A stretch of DNA of 64,000 nucleotides from Bin18 sp965200355 (GTDB lineage Bacteria; Desulfobacterota; Binatia; Bin18): NCBI GenBank assembly GCA_965200355.1, contig OZ241351.1:3038001-3102000 (forward strand), given 5' to 3'. This document shows, in pieces, positions 52,235-60,884 of this stretch (positions are counted from its first letter, which is position 1; each line of letters starts with the position of its first letter). Made by a program: the position numbers and the translations under genes. The notes under the pieces were generated by a model. It ran no database searches and was not told where the DNA came from. It saw only the letters and a list, made by a program, of their open reading frames with translations.

Positions 52235-53221
52235 CTACCCGACCTCCAGTTTTTCCTGGAAATAGGCGATAGTTTTGCTCAGCCCGTCTTCGAGGGAGAC
52301 GCGCGGCTCCCACGCCAAGGTCCGGCGCGCAACGCTCACATCGGGTTGGCGGACCTTGGGGTCGTCTACCGGCAAGGGCTCAAACGCAATAGGACTGGCA
52401 CTCCCGGTCAGCCGGATAATCGTCTCGGCAAATGCTCGCACTGATAATTCGTGCGGATTGCCCAGATTCACGGGATGGGCGCACTCTGAGCGCAGGAGGC
52501 GGACGATGCCCTCGACCAAATCGTCCACAAAACAAAAACTGCGGGTTTGACTCCCGTCTCCATACACCGTTAATGCTTCTCCGCGCAGCGCCTGAGTAAT
52601 AAAATTGGGCACAACCCGGCCGTCCCGCAGGCGCATGCGTGGACCATAGGTATTAAAAATACGGACTATCCGGGTCGCCACGCCGTGGCTGCGATGGTAG
52701 GCCATAGTCAGGGCTTCGGCAAAGCGTTTGGCCTCGTCATAGACCCCCCGCGGGCCGATTGGATTCACATTGCCCCAATAATTTTCCGGCTGCGGATGGA
52801 CGAGCGGGTCGCCATAGACTTCGGAGGTCGAGGCGAGCAGAAAACGGGCGGCTTTCACCCGGGCCAAGCCGAGTCCTTTATGCGTGCCGAGCGAGCCGAC
52901 CTTCAGGGTCTGAATCGGCAGTTCCAGGTAATCAATCGGACTCGCCGGCGAGGCAAAGTGGAGAATCGCATCAATAGGGCCACTCACGTCAATATAATTC
53001 GTCACATCCTGATGCACAAAGGCAAAGCGCGGATTGACGGACAGGTGGGCCACATTGGCCATAGCGCCCGTAATGAGGTTGTCCAGACACACCACCTCAT
53101 CCCCGTCGGCCAAAAAACGTTCACACAGATGCGAGCCGATAAACCCAGCCCCCCCGGTGATCAGAATACGTGCGATGACTCTTCTCCTTTTCACTCCTGC
53201 TCTGGCAGCAAGGCTCGACAA
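52235..53221 (-). CDS. UDP-glucuronate decarboxylase-like SDR
   Basis: The 328-residue frame has ARILITGGAGFIGSHLCERF near residue 17, LASTSEVYGDPLVHPQPE, the catalytic YDEAKRFAEALTMAYHR near 165 and NTYGPRMRLRDGRVVPNF, all typical of UXS enzymes that make UDP-xylose. The start is uncertain: the open frame begins with TTG 53221, an internal GTG lies at 53194, and a good AAAGGAGAAGA box sits just before the conserved domain without an ATG in place. A few N-terminal residues may be wrong. It follows the glycosyltransferase by 13 bases. Confidence 0.8.
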   Translation of the reverse strand: MSSLAARAGVKRRRVIARILITGGAGFIGSHLCERFLADGDEVVCLDNLITGAMANVAHLSVNPRFAFVHQDVTNYIDVSGPIDAILHFASPASPIDYLELPIQTLKVGSLGTHKGLGLARVKAARFLLASTSEVYGDPLVHPQPENYWGNVNPIGPRGVYDEAKRFAEALTMAYHRSHGVATRIVRIFNTYGPRMRLRDGRVVPNFITQALRGEALTVYGDGSQTRSFCFVDDLVEGIVRLLRSECAHPVNLGNPHELSVRAFAETIIRLTGSASPIAFEPLPVDDPKVRQPDVSVARRTLAWEPRVSLEDGLSKTIAYFQEKLEVG

Positions 53222-53234
53222 CCGGACGACCCGC

Positions 53235-54173
53235 CTACTCTAACACATCCTTAATCCAGTAGACGGGCTTTTCCTGACTCTCGTGGTAGGTGCGGGACAA
53301 CATCTCGGCGATGAGGCCGGTGGTCACAAGCTGGACACCGGTGACGAGCAGCAGGATGCCCAAGAGTAACATGGGTCGGTTGGCCAATTGCACCTCAAAC
53401 AGGAGGCGTTGGAGCCCCAGAAAGGCCGTGATTCCCCCACCCACGAGTACGGCAATCAAACCCAGAAATCCAAACAGATGACTCGGGCGGGTCGCATAGC
53501 TCGACAGGAATTTCACGGTGAGTAAATCCAGCACGACCCACAAGGTCCGGGTGAGACCGTATTTTGAGGTACCGTGCTTCCGCGCATGATGGGTCACCGG
53601 CAGCTCGGCAATCCTCGCGCCCATGTCTCCGGCCAGGGCAGGGATAAACCGGTGCATTTCTCCGTACAGCTTGAGGCCCTTTGCCACCTCACGGCGAAAC
53701 GCCTTGAGCGTACAGCCATAGTCGTGCAGTTTGACCCGCGTGGTAAGCGAGATCATATGATTCGCAATCTGAGACGGGAGACGCCGGTGTAAAAACGGGT
53801 CTTGTCGATTGACGCGCCAGCCGTTCACCAAATCATATCCCTCGTCCAGCTTGGCCAGCAAACACGGAATATCAACGGGATCATTCTGAAGGTCGCCGTC
53901 CAGCGACACAATGACGTCGCCCTGGGCATATTCAAACCCCGCGGCCAGCGCCGCGGTCTGGCCGAAGTTGCGTCGGAAACGCAGAACCTTGAGCGTATCG
54001 TCTTCGGCGTGTAGTTCGGCCAGCAGCTCGCTACTCCCGTCCTGACTGCCGTCGTCGATGAGGATGAGCTCATAACTCCGGTCCATAGGCGCGAGGACGG
54101 CATGGACCCGTTCACACAACGGGCGCAGATTCTCAACTTCATTATAGATTGGTACGACGATGGAAAGGTCCAT
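53235..54173 (-). CDS. Family 2 glycosyltransferase, polyprenyl-phosphate type
   Basis: The 312-residue product has the GT-A domain MDLSIVVPIYNEVENLRPLCE, LILIDDGSQDGSSELL and DVIVSLDGDLQNDPVDIP near 90 (metal-binding DGD), and two C-terminal helices (FLGLIAVLVGGGITAFLGL and LLLGILLLVTGVQLVTTGLI). This is the DPM1/GtrB/ArnC-like architecture that loads a sugar on undecaprenyl phosphate at the inner membrane. It lies between the PfkB kinase and two nucleotide-sugar SDRs, suggesting a small envelope-glycan unit. The sugar is unknown. Confidence 0.85.
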   Translation of the reverse strand: MDLSIVVPIYNEVENLRPLCERVHAVLAPMDRSYELILIDDGSQDGSSELLAELHAEDDTLKVLRFRRNFGQTAALAAGFEYAQGDVIVSLDGDLQNDPVDIPCLLAKLDEGYDLVNGWRVNRQDPFLHRRLPSQIANHMISLTTRVKLHDYGCTLKAFRREVAKGLKLYGEMHRFIPALAGDMGARIAELPVTHHARKHGTSKYGLTRTLWVVLDLLTVKFLSSYATRPSHLFGFLGLIAVLVGGGITAFLGLQRLLFEVQLANRPMLLLGILLLVTGVQLVTTGLIAEMLSRTYHESQEKPVYWIKDVLE

Positions 54174-54193
54174 AGCGGTTCGGCGCTGACGGG

Positions 54194-55117
54194 CTAGAAT
54201 GCGGTCAGACTCACGAACTGGCGATACCGTTGTTCAATAGCATCTCGGCTCAGGGCGCGCAGACGCCGCAGGCTGAAATCTTCCACCGTGAACGACGCCA
54301 CCACGCTGCCATAGACAATGGCTTTGCGCAGTCCGGCCTCGGACGTGTCACCGGACTCGGCCACATAGCCGAGAAATCCGCCGGCAAAGGAGTCACCAGC
54401 CCCGGTCGGATCAACCACATCTTCCAGGGGATAGGCCGGGACGGCGAAAACCGACTGGGGAGCAAACAGCAAGACCCCATATTCGCCGCGCTTAATGAGG
54501 AGCGTCTTGGGTCCCATGTCTAAAATCCGGCGGGCCGCTTTCACGACATTGGACTCGCCGCTCAGCATCCCCGCCTCTTCATCGTTGATGACCAGCACAT
54601 CGACCCGTTTCAGCACGGCTTCGAGCACCGCCCGCTCATGCTCAATCCAGTGGCTAATCGTATCACAGCCAATCAGGCGGGGTCCGTCGATCTGGTCTAA
54701 TACTTGGTGCTGTAGGCCAGGGTCGATATTGCCGAGAAAGACAAGAGGAGTGCGTCGGTACTGCTCGGGCAGCTTGGGGGCGAAGTCTGCAACCACATTC
54801 ATCTGGAGGTCTAAGGTATCTCGGATGTTGAGATTTTCGTGATAGCGGCCGGTCCAGCGAAACGTCCGCCCGGCGCCGACTTCCAGCCCGTCCAGGTTGA
54901 TATTCGGCGAGGTCAGGGTGGTCCGCGCCTCTGCGGGAAAGTCTTCACCAATAACGGCCACCAGGTTGACCGGCGTAAAATAGCTTGCCGCGACGGCGAA
55001 ATAGGCTGCCGAGCCACCGAGGACTTCATCCGCCCGGCCGGACGGCGTTTCAATAGAGTCCAATCCGACCGACCCGACCACAACAACGCTCATGCCAGCC
55101 TCTGTGCGTTTATCCAT
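54194..55117 (-). CDS. PfkB-family sugar/nucleoside kinase
   Basis: This ribokinase-fold kinase is about 307 residues from ATG 55117, which overlaps the mtnP stop (ATGGATAA); ATG 55093 behind AGAGG is an alternative. It has VVVGSVGLDSIETPSGRADEVLGGSA at the N-terminus in style and the ATP/catalytic signature VVDPTGAGDSFAGGFLGY near 235, with the catalytic Asp in GAGD. The direct coupling to mtnP suggests work on a ribose-type product, for example methylthioribose or adenosine salvage, but a sugar-nucleotide role with the downstream glycan genes is also possible. Confidence 0.85.
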   Translation of the reverse strand: MDKRTEAGMSVVVVGSVGLDSIETPSGRADEVLGGSAAYFAVAASYFTPVNLVAVIGEDFPAEARTTLTSPNINLDGLEVGAGRTFRWTGRYHENLNIRDTLDLQMNVVADFAPKLPEQYRRTPLVFLGNIDPGLQHQVLDQIDGPRLIGCDTISHWIEHERAVLEAVLKRVDVLVINDEEAGMLSGESNVVKAARRILDMGPKTLLIKRGEYGVLLFAPQSVFAVPAYPLEDVVDPTGAGDSFAGGFLGYVAESGDTSEAGLRKAIVYGSVVASFTVEDFSLRRLRALSRDAIEQRYRQFVSLTAF

Positions 55118-55970
55118 TGAGGTATTTCCCAATAATCGGTTCGAGTTCGCGTTGTATCGTTTCTGGAATCAGGCTCCGGTCGGTGATGATCGCATTGGCG
55201 AGCGCCGTTTCGCAGCCGCATACCTGCTCGGGAGACAGCCGCCGGCAGGTGTCCCGGACAATACGCTGGGCCGTGGCCACATTGTTATGCAAAATGGCCA
55301 GCACCTCTTCTATCACCACATCGCCGGCCTCGGTATTCCAGCAGTCATAATCGGTTGCCATCGCCAAGGTGGCAAAACAGATTTCGGCTTCACGCGCGAG
55401 TTTGGCTTCTTGGAGATTCGTCATGCCGATGATGTCAGCGCCCCAACTCCGATAGAGAAAAGACTCGGCCCGGGTGGAAAACTGCGGGCCTTCCATACAG
55501 ATATACGTTCCCCCGTGGTGAACGGCGATGGCCAAGCGGTCGCTGGCTTCGGCCAAAGCCTGGGAGAGGAGCGGACACACGGGGTCGGCAAAGGCCACAT
55601 GGGCGACAATGCCGCGGCCAAAGAACGTACTGATACGCCCCCGGGTCCGGTCGATAAATTGGTCGGGGATGACAATATGGCCGGGCGCAATCTCCTGCTG
55701 CAAGCTGCCGACCGCAGCCACGCCAATCAAGCGGCGCACGCCGAGCGTCTTCATCCCGTAGATGTTGGCCCGGAAATTCAACTCGGAGGGCAGGAGCCGG
55801 TGGCCGCGGCCGTGGCGGGGCAGGAAAACCACGCGGATGCCGTCTAATTCGCCAACGAAGTATTCATCCGACGGCGCACCAAACGGCGTCTCAACGCTGA
55901 CCCACTCGCCGTGCTCAAGGCCATCCATCTGATACAGACCGCTGCCTCCAATAATACCCAGCGTGATCAT
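55110..55970 (-). CDS. mtnP: S-methyl-5'-thioadenosine phosphorylase
   Basis: MtnP splits methylthioadenosine, a by-product of polyamine and related pathways, into adenine and methylthioribose 1-phosphate. The 286-residue product has GIIGGSGLYQMDGLE at the start, VFLPRHGRGHRLLPSE near 50, HGGTYICMEGPQFSTRAES and GMTNLQEAKLAREAEICF, all typical of type II purine nucleoside phosphorylases; PSE with the later Thr/Asp residues favours MTA. ATG 55970 follows AAAAGGGAC. It lies 14 bases after rlmN and is coupled to the PfkB kinase. Confidence 0.9.
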   Translation of the reverse strand: MITLGIIGGSGLYQMDGLEHGEWVSVETPFGAPSDEYFVGELDGIRVVFLPRHGRGHRLLPSELNFRANIYGMKTLGVRRLIGVAAVGSLQQEIAPGHIVIPDQFIDRTRGRISTFFGRGIVAHVAFADPVCPLLSQALAEASDRLAIAVHHGGTYICMEGPQFSTRAESFLYRSWGADIIGMTNLQEAKLAREAEICFATLAMATDYDCWNTEAGDVVIEEVLAILHNNVATAQRIVRDTCRRLSPEQVCGCETALANAIITDRSLIPETIQRELEPIIGKYLNG

Positions 55971-55984
55971 ACGTGTCCCTTTTC

Positions 55985-57013
55985 CTAAGCCACCTGCTCC
56001 AGGGGGGCGGCCAGTTGTCCACAGGCGGCCTGGACATCCTGACCGCGGCTTTCACGGATGCTGGCGTACAGGCCCCGGTCGAGCAAAATGTGACGGAACC
56101 GGGTAATACGCTCGCGTGACGAGGGGGTAAAGGGTGCGCCCGGGAAAGAATTAAACGGAATCAGGTTGACCTTGGCCCGGATGCCATGCAGGAGGGCCAC
56201 CAGGCGTTTTGCATCGGCTGGACTATCGTTCAGCCCAGCCAACAACGTATACGCAAAGGTCATCCGGTTCCGCGGGGCCACTGGCAGAGACCGGCAGGCC
56301 GCCAATACGGTCGCCAGCGGATAGCGTCGGTTCACCGGCATGAGGGTGTTCCGCACCGTATCGGTGGTGGCGCTTAAGGAGACGGTCAGGTTGACCTGGG
56401 TGTCCCGTAACAGGCGCTGCATTTGCGGTACTAATCCAACCGTCGAGACCGTGATGCGACGGGGAGAGAGACCATACCCCCAGGCTGCCGTCAGAATAGT
56501 GATCGCCTTGACGACCTGCTCGTAATTCGCCAACGGTTCGCCCATCCCCATGAAGACGACGTTCGTCACCGCGGCGCGTTGGGGCTGTCGATGCTGGACG
56601 GCCCCGATTTGGCTGACGATTTCCCCAGCCGTCAGGTCGCGCCCAGGCCGCACCCGGGCGGTTGCACAGAATTGGCAGCCCATGGCACAGCCGGCCTGGG
56701 AAGAGATGCAGAGCGTCCGACGGTGCTCACTTGGAATCAGAACGCTCTCAATTCGGCGGCCATCGGCCAGGGTAAAGAGATATTTTTCCGTCCCATCGGC
56801 CGCGGTGGTGTGTCTGTGACAGTCCAGACGAGCAAGCCCAAAATATTCGGATAACTCGGCGCGTAAGGCCGCTGGCACATTGCTCATCTGCCTGAACTCG
56901 GAGAGCGGGTGTTGATGCACCCATTTCAAAATTTGCTGGGCCCGAAAAGCTCGATGTCCACGCGCGGTCAGCCACCGGGCCAGCTCGTCTTGGGTAAAAT
57001 TTTTGAGGTCCAT
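55985..57013 (-). CDS. rlmN: Dual-specificity 23S rRNA/tRNA adenine C2-methyltransferase
   Basis: RlmN methylates A2503 of 23S rRNA and A37 of some tRNAs by radical SAM chemistry. The product is 342 residues from ATG 57013 (MDLKNFTQDELARWL). It has the cluster motif CAMGCQFC near residue 107, VFMGMGEPLANYEQV, and the mechanistic C-terminal Cys in RGQDVQAACGQL. The length is usual for the family. It lies between ndk and mtnP on the minus strand with short gaps, in a run of housekeeping genes. Confidence 0.95.
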   Translation of the reverse strand: MDLKNFTQDELARWLTARGHRAFRAQQILKWVHQHPLSEFRQMSNVPAALRAELSEYFGLARLDCHRHTTAADGTEKYLFTLADGRRIESVLIPSEHRRTLCISSQAGCAMGCQFCATARVRPGRDLTAGEIVSQIGAVQHRQPQRAAVTNVVFMGMGEPLANYEQVVKAITILTAAWGYGLSPRRITVSTVGLVPQMQRLLRDTQVNLTVSLSATTDTVRNTLMPVNRRYPLATVLAACRSLPVAPRNRMTFAYTLLAGLNDSPADAKRLVALLHGIRAKVNLIPFNSFPGAPFTPSSRERITRFRHILLDRGLYASIRESRGQDVQAACGQLAAPLEQVA

Positions 57014-57051
57014 ACCAATCAGACAGGCACGCACAGGGGAGAGGTCGGGCC

Positions 57052-57495
57052 TCACCCCGCAGACACGGAGGACGTGACGGCGGCAAGTTCCAGCCCACTA
57101 AAGAAATAACCAATCTCCCATTGGGCCGTTTCGGGCGCATCAGAGCCATGAACCGCGTTCTGCTCGATATTCGTCGCAAAATCCTTCCGAATCGTCCCGG
57201 CCTCCGCCTCAGCCGGGTTGGTCGCGCCCATAATTTTCCGGTGGGCTTGAATGGCCCCTTCCCCCTCAAGCACGGAGACGAGAATCGGGCCTGAGGACAT
57301 GAAGTCGGTCAGACTCCCGAAAAAAGGACGGGCTTTATGGACCGCATAAAAGCCCTCCGCTTCGGCTTTGCTCAGGGCAATCATTTTGGTCGCTACGATT
57401 GTGAGCCCCGCGGCTTCAAAGCGGCAGAGGATTTCACCGATGACATTTTTCTTGACGGCATCGGGCTTGACAATAGACAGGGTTCGTTCGGTCAT
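57052..57495 (-). CDS. ndk: Nucleoside diphosphate kinase
   Basis: Ndk transfers the gamma phosphate between nucleoside triphosphates and diphosphates, keeping pools balanced. The 147-residue product begins TERTLSIVKPDAVKKNVIGE and has the phosphohistidine His116 in NAVHGSDAPE. The last residues (LAAVTSSVSAG) are a short extension beyond the usual end. ATG 57495 follows AAAGGA. It is a single domain, as in most bacteria, and is followed by rlmN 38 bases later. Confidence 0.96.
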   Translation of the reverse strand: MTERTLSIVKPDAVKKNVIGEILCRFEAAGLTIVATKMIALSKAEAEGFYAVHKARPFFGSLTDFMSSGPILVSVLEGEGAIQAHRKIMGATNPAEAEAGTIRKDFATNIEQNAVHGSDAPETAQWEIGYFFSGLELAAVTSSVSAG

Positions 57496-57561
57496 AGCTG
57501 TCCTTTCTTGTCCGGCAAGAGAGTCTATCCAGGCCGGCTGCGGGGGTCAATGTTGCTGCCC

Positions 57562-58716
57562 TCAGGGCAGATTGAGCGGTGGCGGGAGCGGGGTGAAATA
57601 TAAGCCGCAGTGACGATAGGCGTGTTTCACCGCCCGCCAGTCTGGACTTTCGCTCACGAGCGCCAAGCCAGCCTGCGCATGGCAGGCTTCCGCCTGGTAG
57701 CCAAAACGCTGGGCCATGTCATGGCAGCGCGTAAATGCCGCCTGCGCACGTTGGTATTTCCCCTGTAAAAACGCTAATTCCCCGGTTCCCAGACGACAGT
57801 AGACCGTGCCACGGATGTCACGGGTTGCGCGGAAGAGCCGCTGGGCCCGGCCAAATGTCTCCCGGCTGCGTGCATGGTCGCCCTGCATTTTGAAGACCGT
57901 GGCCATCGCCCAGACCGTATAGGCAAAGCTGGCCGTATCACCAATCCGCATATATAACCGTTCGGCTTTGGCAAAGAGCCGCAAGGCCGGGGTAAATTCT
58001 TGGCGCATCCGGGCGGCATTCCCAAGGCCGCAGTAGGAATAGGCCCGGCCGTATACATCGTCTTCAACCTCAAACACCTCGTTTGCTTCCGCGTAATACT
58101 CCTGGGTCTCCGCAAATTGGCCCCTTAAACGCGATACGCCCCCCAGCCCGCACAGCGCATATCCGGCGCCAAGGGTGTCGCCCTCCCGTTCGGCGATGCT
58201 GAGCGTCTGTTTGAAATGGCTCAGCGCTTTTTTGAGGTCGCCACAGAATCGATACGTCCCCCCCATGGCCCAGACAATAAAGCCCTCCCGGTCGTGGACG
58301 TGAGCGTGACGATAAAGGGCGCGGGCTTCGGCCAGATACGGCAAGGCGCGCTGCGGATTCCCCTGGGCACGGACGCTGAGGCCAATGCCGGCCAGACTCT
58401 CCGCCTTGCCTGCTGTGTCGTCCAGGTCGCCAGCCAAGCGGCTGGCGCGTTCATAGGCGCGTTGAGCCAACCCGAATTTTCCCTGCATACGTAAACAGTC
58501 GCCAATACCGAGGTGGGCGTCCAGTTCGCATTCCTCCAGCCCAGCGGCTTTGGCGGCCTGACGCGCCTGGCGGTAGAGCGCCAGCGCTTCGGCAAAGCGG
58601 CTCTTCTGCCGGGCGCGTTCGCCCTGCCGAAACAGGGCGTGGGGTGTCTGGTCTGGCCGTGTTGACAATGAAACTCGCCGGGGCAGTCTGCGAACCGCCT
58701 CTCGCCGGCTTGACAT
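57562..58716 (-). CDS. TPR-repeat protein, cytosolic
   Basis: The 384-residue product (ATG 58716; the frame opens from TTG 58740) has a basic N-terminus (SSRREAVRRLPRRVSL) and at least seven 40-residue TPR-like repeats, the longer variety seen in MalT/LGN-type proteins. Examples are LFRQGERARQKSRFAEALAL, ECELDAHLGIGDCLRMQGKF and GYALCGLGGVSRLRGQFAET. There is no signal peptide. Cys recurs at the YALCGLGG and YSYCGLGN positions of several repeats. It follows sucD by 29 bases, but with no functional link I can see. Confidence 0.72.
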   Translation of the reverse strand: MSSRREAVRRLPRRVSLSTRPDQTPHALFRQGERARQKSRFAEALALYRQARQAAKAAGLEECELDAHLGIGDCLRMQGKFGLAQRAYERASRLAGDLDDTAGKAESLAGIGLSVRAQGNPQRALPYLAEARALYRHAHVHDREGFIVWAMGGTYRFCGDLKKALSHFKQTLSIAEREGDTLGAGYALCGLGGVSRLRGQFAETQEYYAEANEVFEVEDDVYGRAYSYCGLGNAARMRQEFTPALRLFAKAERLYMRIGDTASFAYTVWAMATVFKMQGDHARSRETFGRAQRLFRATRDIRGTVYCRLGTGELAFLQGKYQRAQAAFTRCHDMAQRFGYQAEACHAQAGLALVSESPDWRAVKHAYRHCGLYFTPLPPPLNLP

Positions 58717-58745
58717 AATGGGAGAAAAACGCCGACCCAAATCCC

Positions 58746-59615
58746 TCAGCCCAGGGCAGCCGCCATTGTTTTGCCCATCTCGGCCGGGCTGGAAATAATA
58801 GCGACCCCAGCGTCCCTGAAGGCTTGGACCTTCTCAGCCGCGGTGCCCTTCCCACCGGCAATAATCGCCCCGGCGTGCCCCATGCGTTTGCCTTTGGGGG
58901 CGGTTTGGCCGGCAATAAACGCGGCGACCGGTTTCGTCATATGGACTTGAATGAAGGCCGCGGCTTCCTCTTCTGCCGAACCGCCAATTTCACCAATCAG
59001 CACCACCCCTTCGGTTTGGGGATCATCCTGGAAGAGCTGTAAGACATCAATGAAGCCGGTTCCATTCACCGGGTCGCCACCGATCCCAACGCACGACGAC
59101 TGGCCAATGCCCAACTGGGTGAGTTGATGCACGGCTTCATACGTGAGGGTGCCACTGCGCGACACCACACCGATGGAGCCGGGGGTGTGGATATAGCCGG
59201 GCATGATTCCAATTTTGCATGCACCCGGGGTAATCACACCGGGACAGTTGGGACCAATCAGGCGAGACTTTTTGCCGGCCAAGTAGCGCTTGACCCGGAC
59301 CATATCAAGCACGGGTATCCCCTCAGTAATACAGACCACCAACTCCACCTCGGCATCGACCGCTTCCATAATCGCGTCTGCGGCAAACGGCGGGGGCACA
59401 TAAATAACAGAGGCGTTGGCCCCTGTTTCCGCGACCGCCTCCACAACCGTATTAAAAATAGGAATGCCTTCGAAGTCTGTACCACCACGTCCGGGCGTCA
59501 CCCCGGCCACCATCTGGGTGCCGTAGTCTCGACAGCCGCGCGTATGCAGTTGGCCGGTTGCGCCGGTTATACCCTGCGTCAGTACCTTGGTGTCTGTATT
59601 CACAAGAATGCTCAC
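58746..59615 (-). CDS. sucD: Succinyl-CoA synthetase alpha subunit
   Basis: The alpha subunit carries the phosphohistidine intermediate and binds CoA while the enzyme makes succinate, CoA and a nucleoside triphosphate. The 289-residue product has ITGATGQLHTRGCRDYGTQMV-like CoA-binding start, GPNCPGVITPGACKIGIMPG near 122, GVVSRSGTLTYEAVHQ and the active-site loop MGHAGAIIAGGKGT, whose His is phosphorylated. It starts at GTG 59615 after GAGGAG. It follows sucC by 58 bases. Confidence 0.96.
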   Translation of the reverse strand: MSILVNTDTKVLTQGITGATGQLHTRGCRDYGTQMVAGVTPGRGGTDFEGIPIFNTVVEAVAETGANASVIYVPPPFAADAIMEAVDAEVELVVCITEGIPVLDMVRVKRYLAGKKSRLIGPNCPGVITPGACKIGIMPGYIHTPGSIGVVSRSGTLTYEAVHQLTQLGIGQSSCVGIGGDPVNGTGFIDVLQLFQDDPQTEGVVLIGEIGGSAEEEAAAFIQVHMTKPVAAFIAGQTAPKGKRMGHAGAIIAGGKGTAAEKVQAFRDAGVAIISSPAEMGKTMAAALG

Positions 59616-59673
59616 GAGCCTACTCCTCGGTTTCTTCCCCTATATATGAGACAAACGGTCGAGCCAGGGCGGC

Positions 59674-60840
59674 TCACTCGGCACCAATCGCCTCAACGAT
59701 TTTCTTTGCACCGTCAGCCAAATCGTCGGCAGGAATAATATCAAGCCCAGACTCAGCCAGAATCGTTTTCCCCAGTTCGACGTTCGTCCCTTCCAAGCGC
59801 ACGACCAAGGGGACCGACAGATTGACTTGCTTGGCAGCCTCAACCACCCCGTTGGCCACCACATCGCAGCGCATAATCCCACCAAAGATGTTGACCAGAA
59901 CGCCTTTGACCTTCTCGTCTGACAGAATAATCTTAAACGCCTCAGTGACCTTTTCCGTGGTCGCTCCGCCACCGACATCCAGAAAGTTTGCCGGCTCAGC
60001 CCCGTAGTGTTTGATGATATCCATGGTTGCCATTGCCAGCCCGGCACCATTGACCATGCAGCCGATGCTGCCGTCCAGGGCAATATAGTTGAGGTCAAAC
60101 TTGGACGCCGCGACTTCTTTGTCGTTTTCCTCGGTCACATCCCGCATCGCCCGGATATCAGCCTGACGGAACAGGGCGTTGTCATCAAAACCCATCTTGG
60201 CATCCAAGGCAACCAGATCGCCGGCCTGTGTCAGCACCAGCGGATTGATCTCAGCCATGGAGGCATCACTCGCGGAAAACGCGTGGTATAAACCGCGCAT
60301 AAACGACACGGCCTTGTTGACCGCGGCTTTCGGCAGGCCCAGGCCGTATGCGAGTTGGCGGCCCTGGAAATCTCCAAAGCCGACGGCAGGGTCAATGCTG
60401 GCACGGAGAATTTTCTCGGGCGCGCGCGCGGCCACCTCCTCAATTTCCACGCCGCCTTCGGAGCTCGCCATGACCGTGACCCGCGAGGTCGTGCGGTCAA
60501 TGACCATACCCAGATAGAATTCTTGGTCGATATCACAGCCCTGCTCAATAAAGACCTTTTGGACCTCTTTGCCCCCGGGCCCGGTTTGGTGCGTCACCAG
60601 GGTGGTGCCGAGCAGAGCCGTGGCATGGGCGCGGGCCTCCTGCGGCGTCTTGGCGAGCTGGACCCCCCCGGCTTTGCCACGCCCACCGGCATGAATCTGG
60701 GCCTTGACGACACACAGCCCGCCGCCCAGTTCCCTGGCCGCGGCTTCGGCTTCGTCCGGGGTGGTGGCGACCCGGCCGTCTAACACGGCCACCCCATTTT
60801 TCCGCAATATCTCTTTTGCCTGGTATTCGTGGATGTTCAT
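59674..60840 (-). CDS. sucC: Succinyl-CoA synthetase beta subunit
   Basis: The beta subunit binds nucleotide with an ATP-grasp fold. The 388-residue product begins NIHEYQAKEILRKNGVAVLDG and has VKAQIHAGGRGKAGGVQLAK near 45, LVALDAKMGFDDNALFR near 205 and the C-terminal VNIFGGIMRCDVVANGV. Length and motifs are standard. ATG 60840 follows AAGGGAAGAAGG. It lies between mdh and sucD in a TCA-cycle unit mdh-sucC-sucD. Confidence 0.96.
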   Translation of the reverse strand: MNIHEYQAKEILRKNGVAVLDGRVATTPDEAEAAARELGGGLCVVKAQIHAGGRGKAGGVQLAKTPQEARAHATALLGTTLVTHQTGPGGKEVQKVFIEQGCDIDQEFYLGMVIDRTTSRVTVMASSEGGVEIEEVAARAPEKILRASIDPAVGFGDFQGRQLAYGLGLPKAAVNKAVSFMRGLYHAFSASDASMAEINPLVLTQAGDLVALDAKMGFDDNALFRQADIRAMRDVTEENDKEVAASKFDLNYIALDGSIGCMVNGAGLAMATMDIIKHYGAEPANFLDVGGGATTEKVTEAFKIILSDEKVKGVLVNIFGGIMRCDVVANGVVEAAKQVNLSVPLVVRLEGTNVELGKTILAESGLDIIPADDLADGAKKIVEAIGAE

Positions 60841-60884
60841 ACCTTCTTCCCTTACTGTGGCCCTCTTCCCTGAGTAATGGGGAG

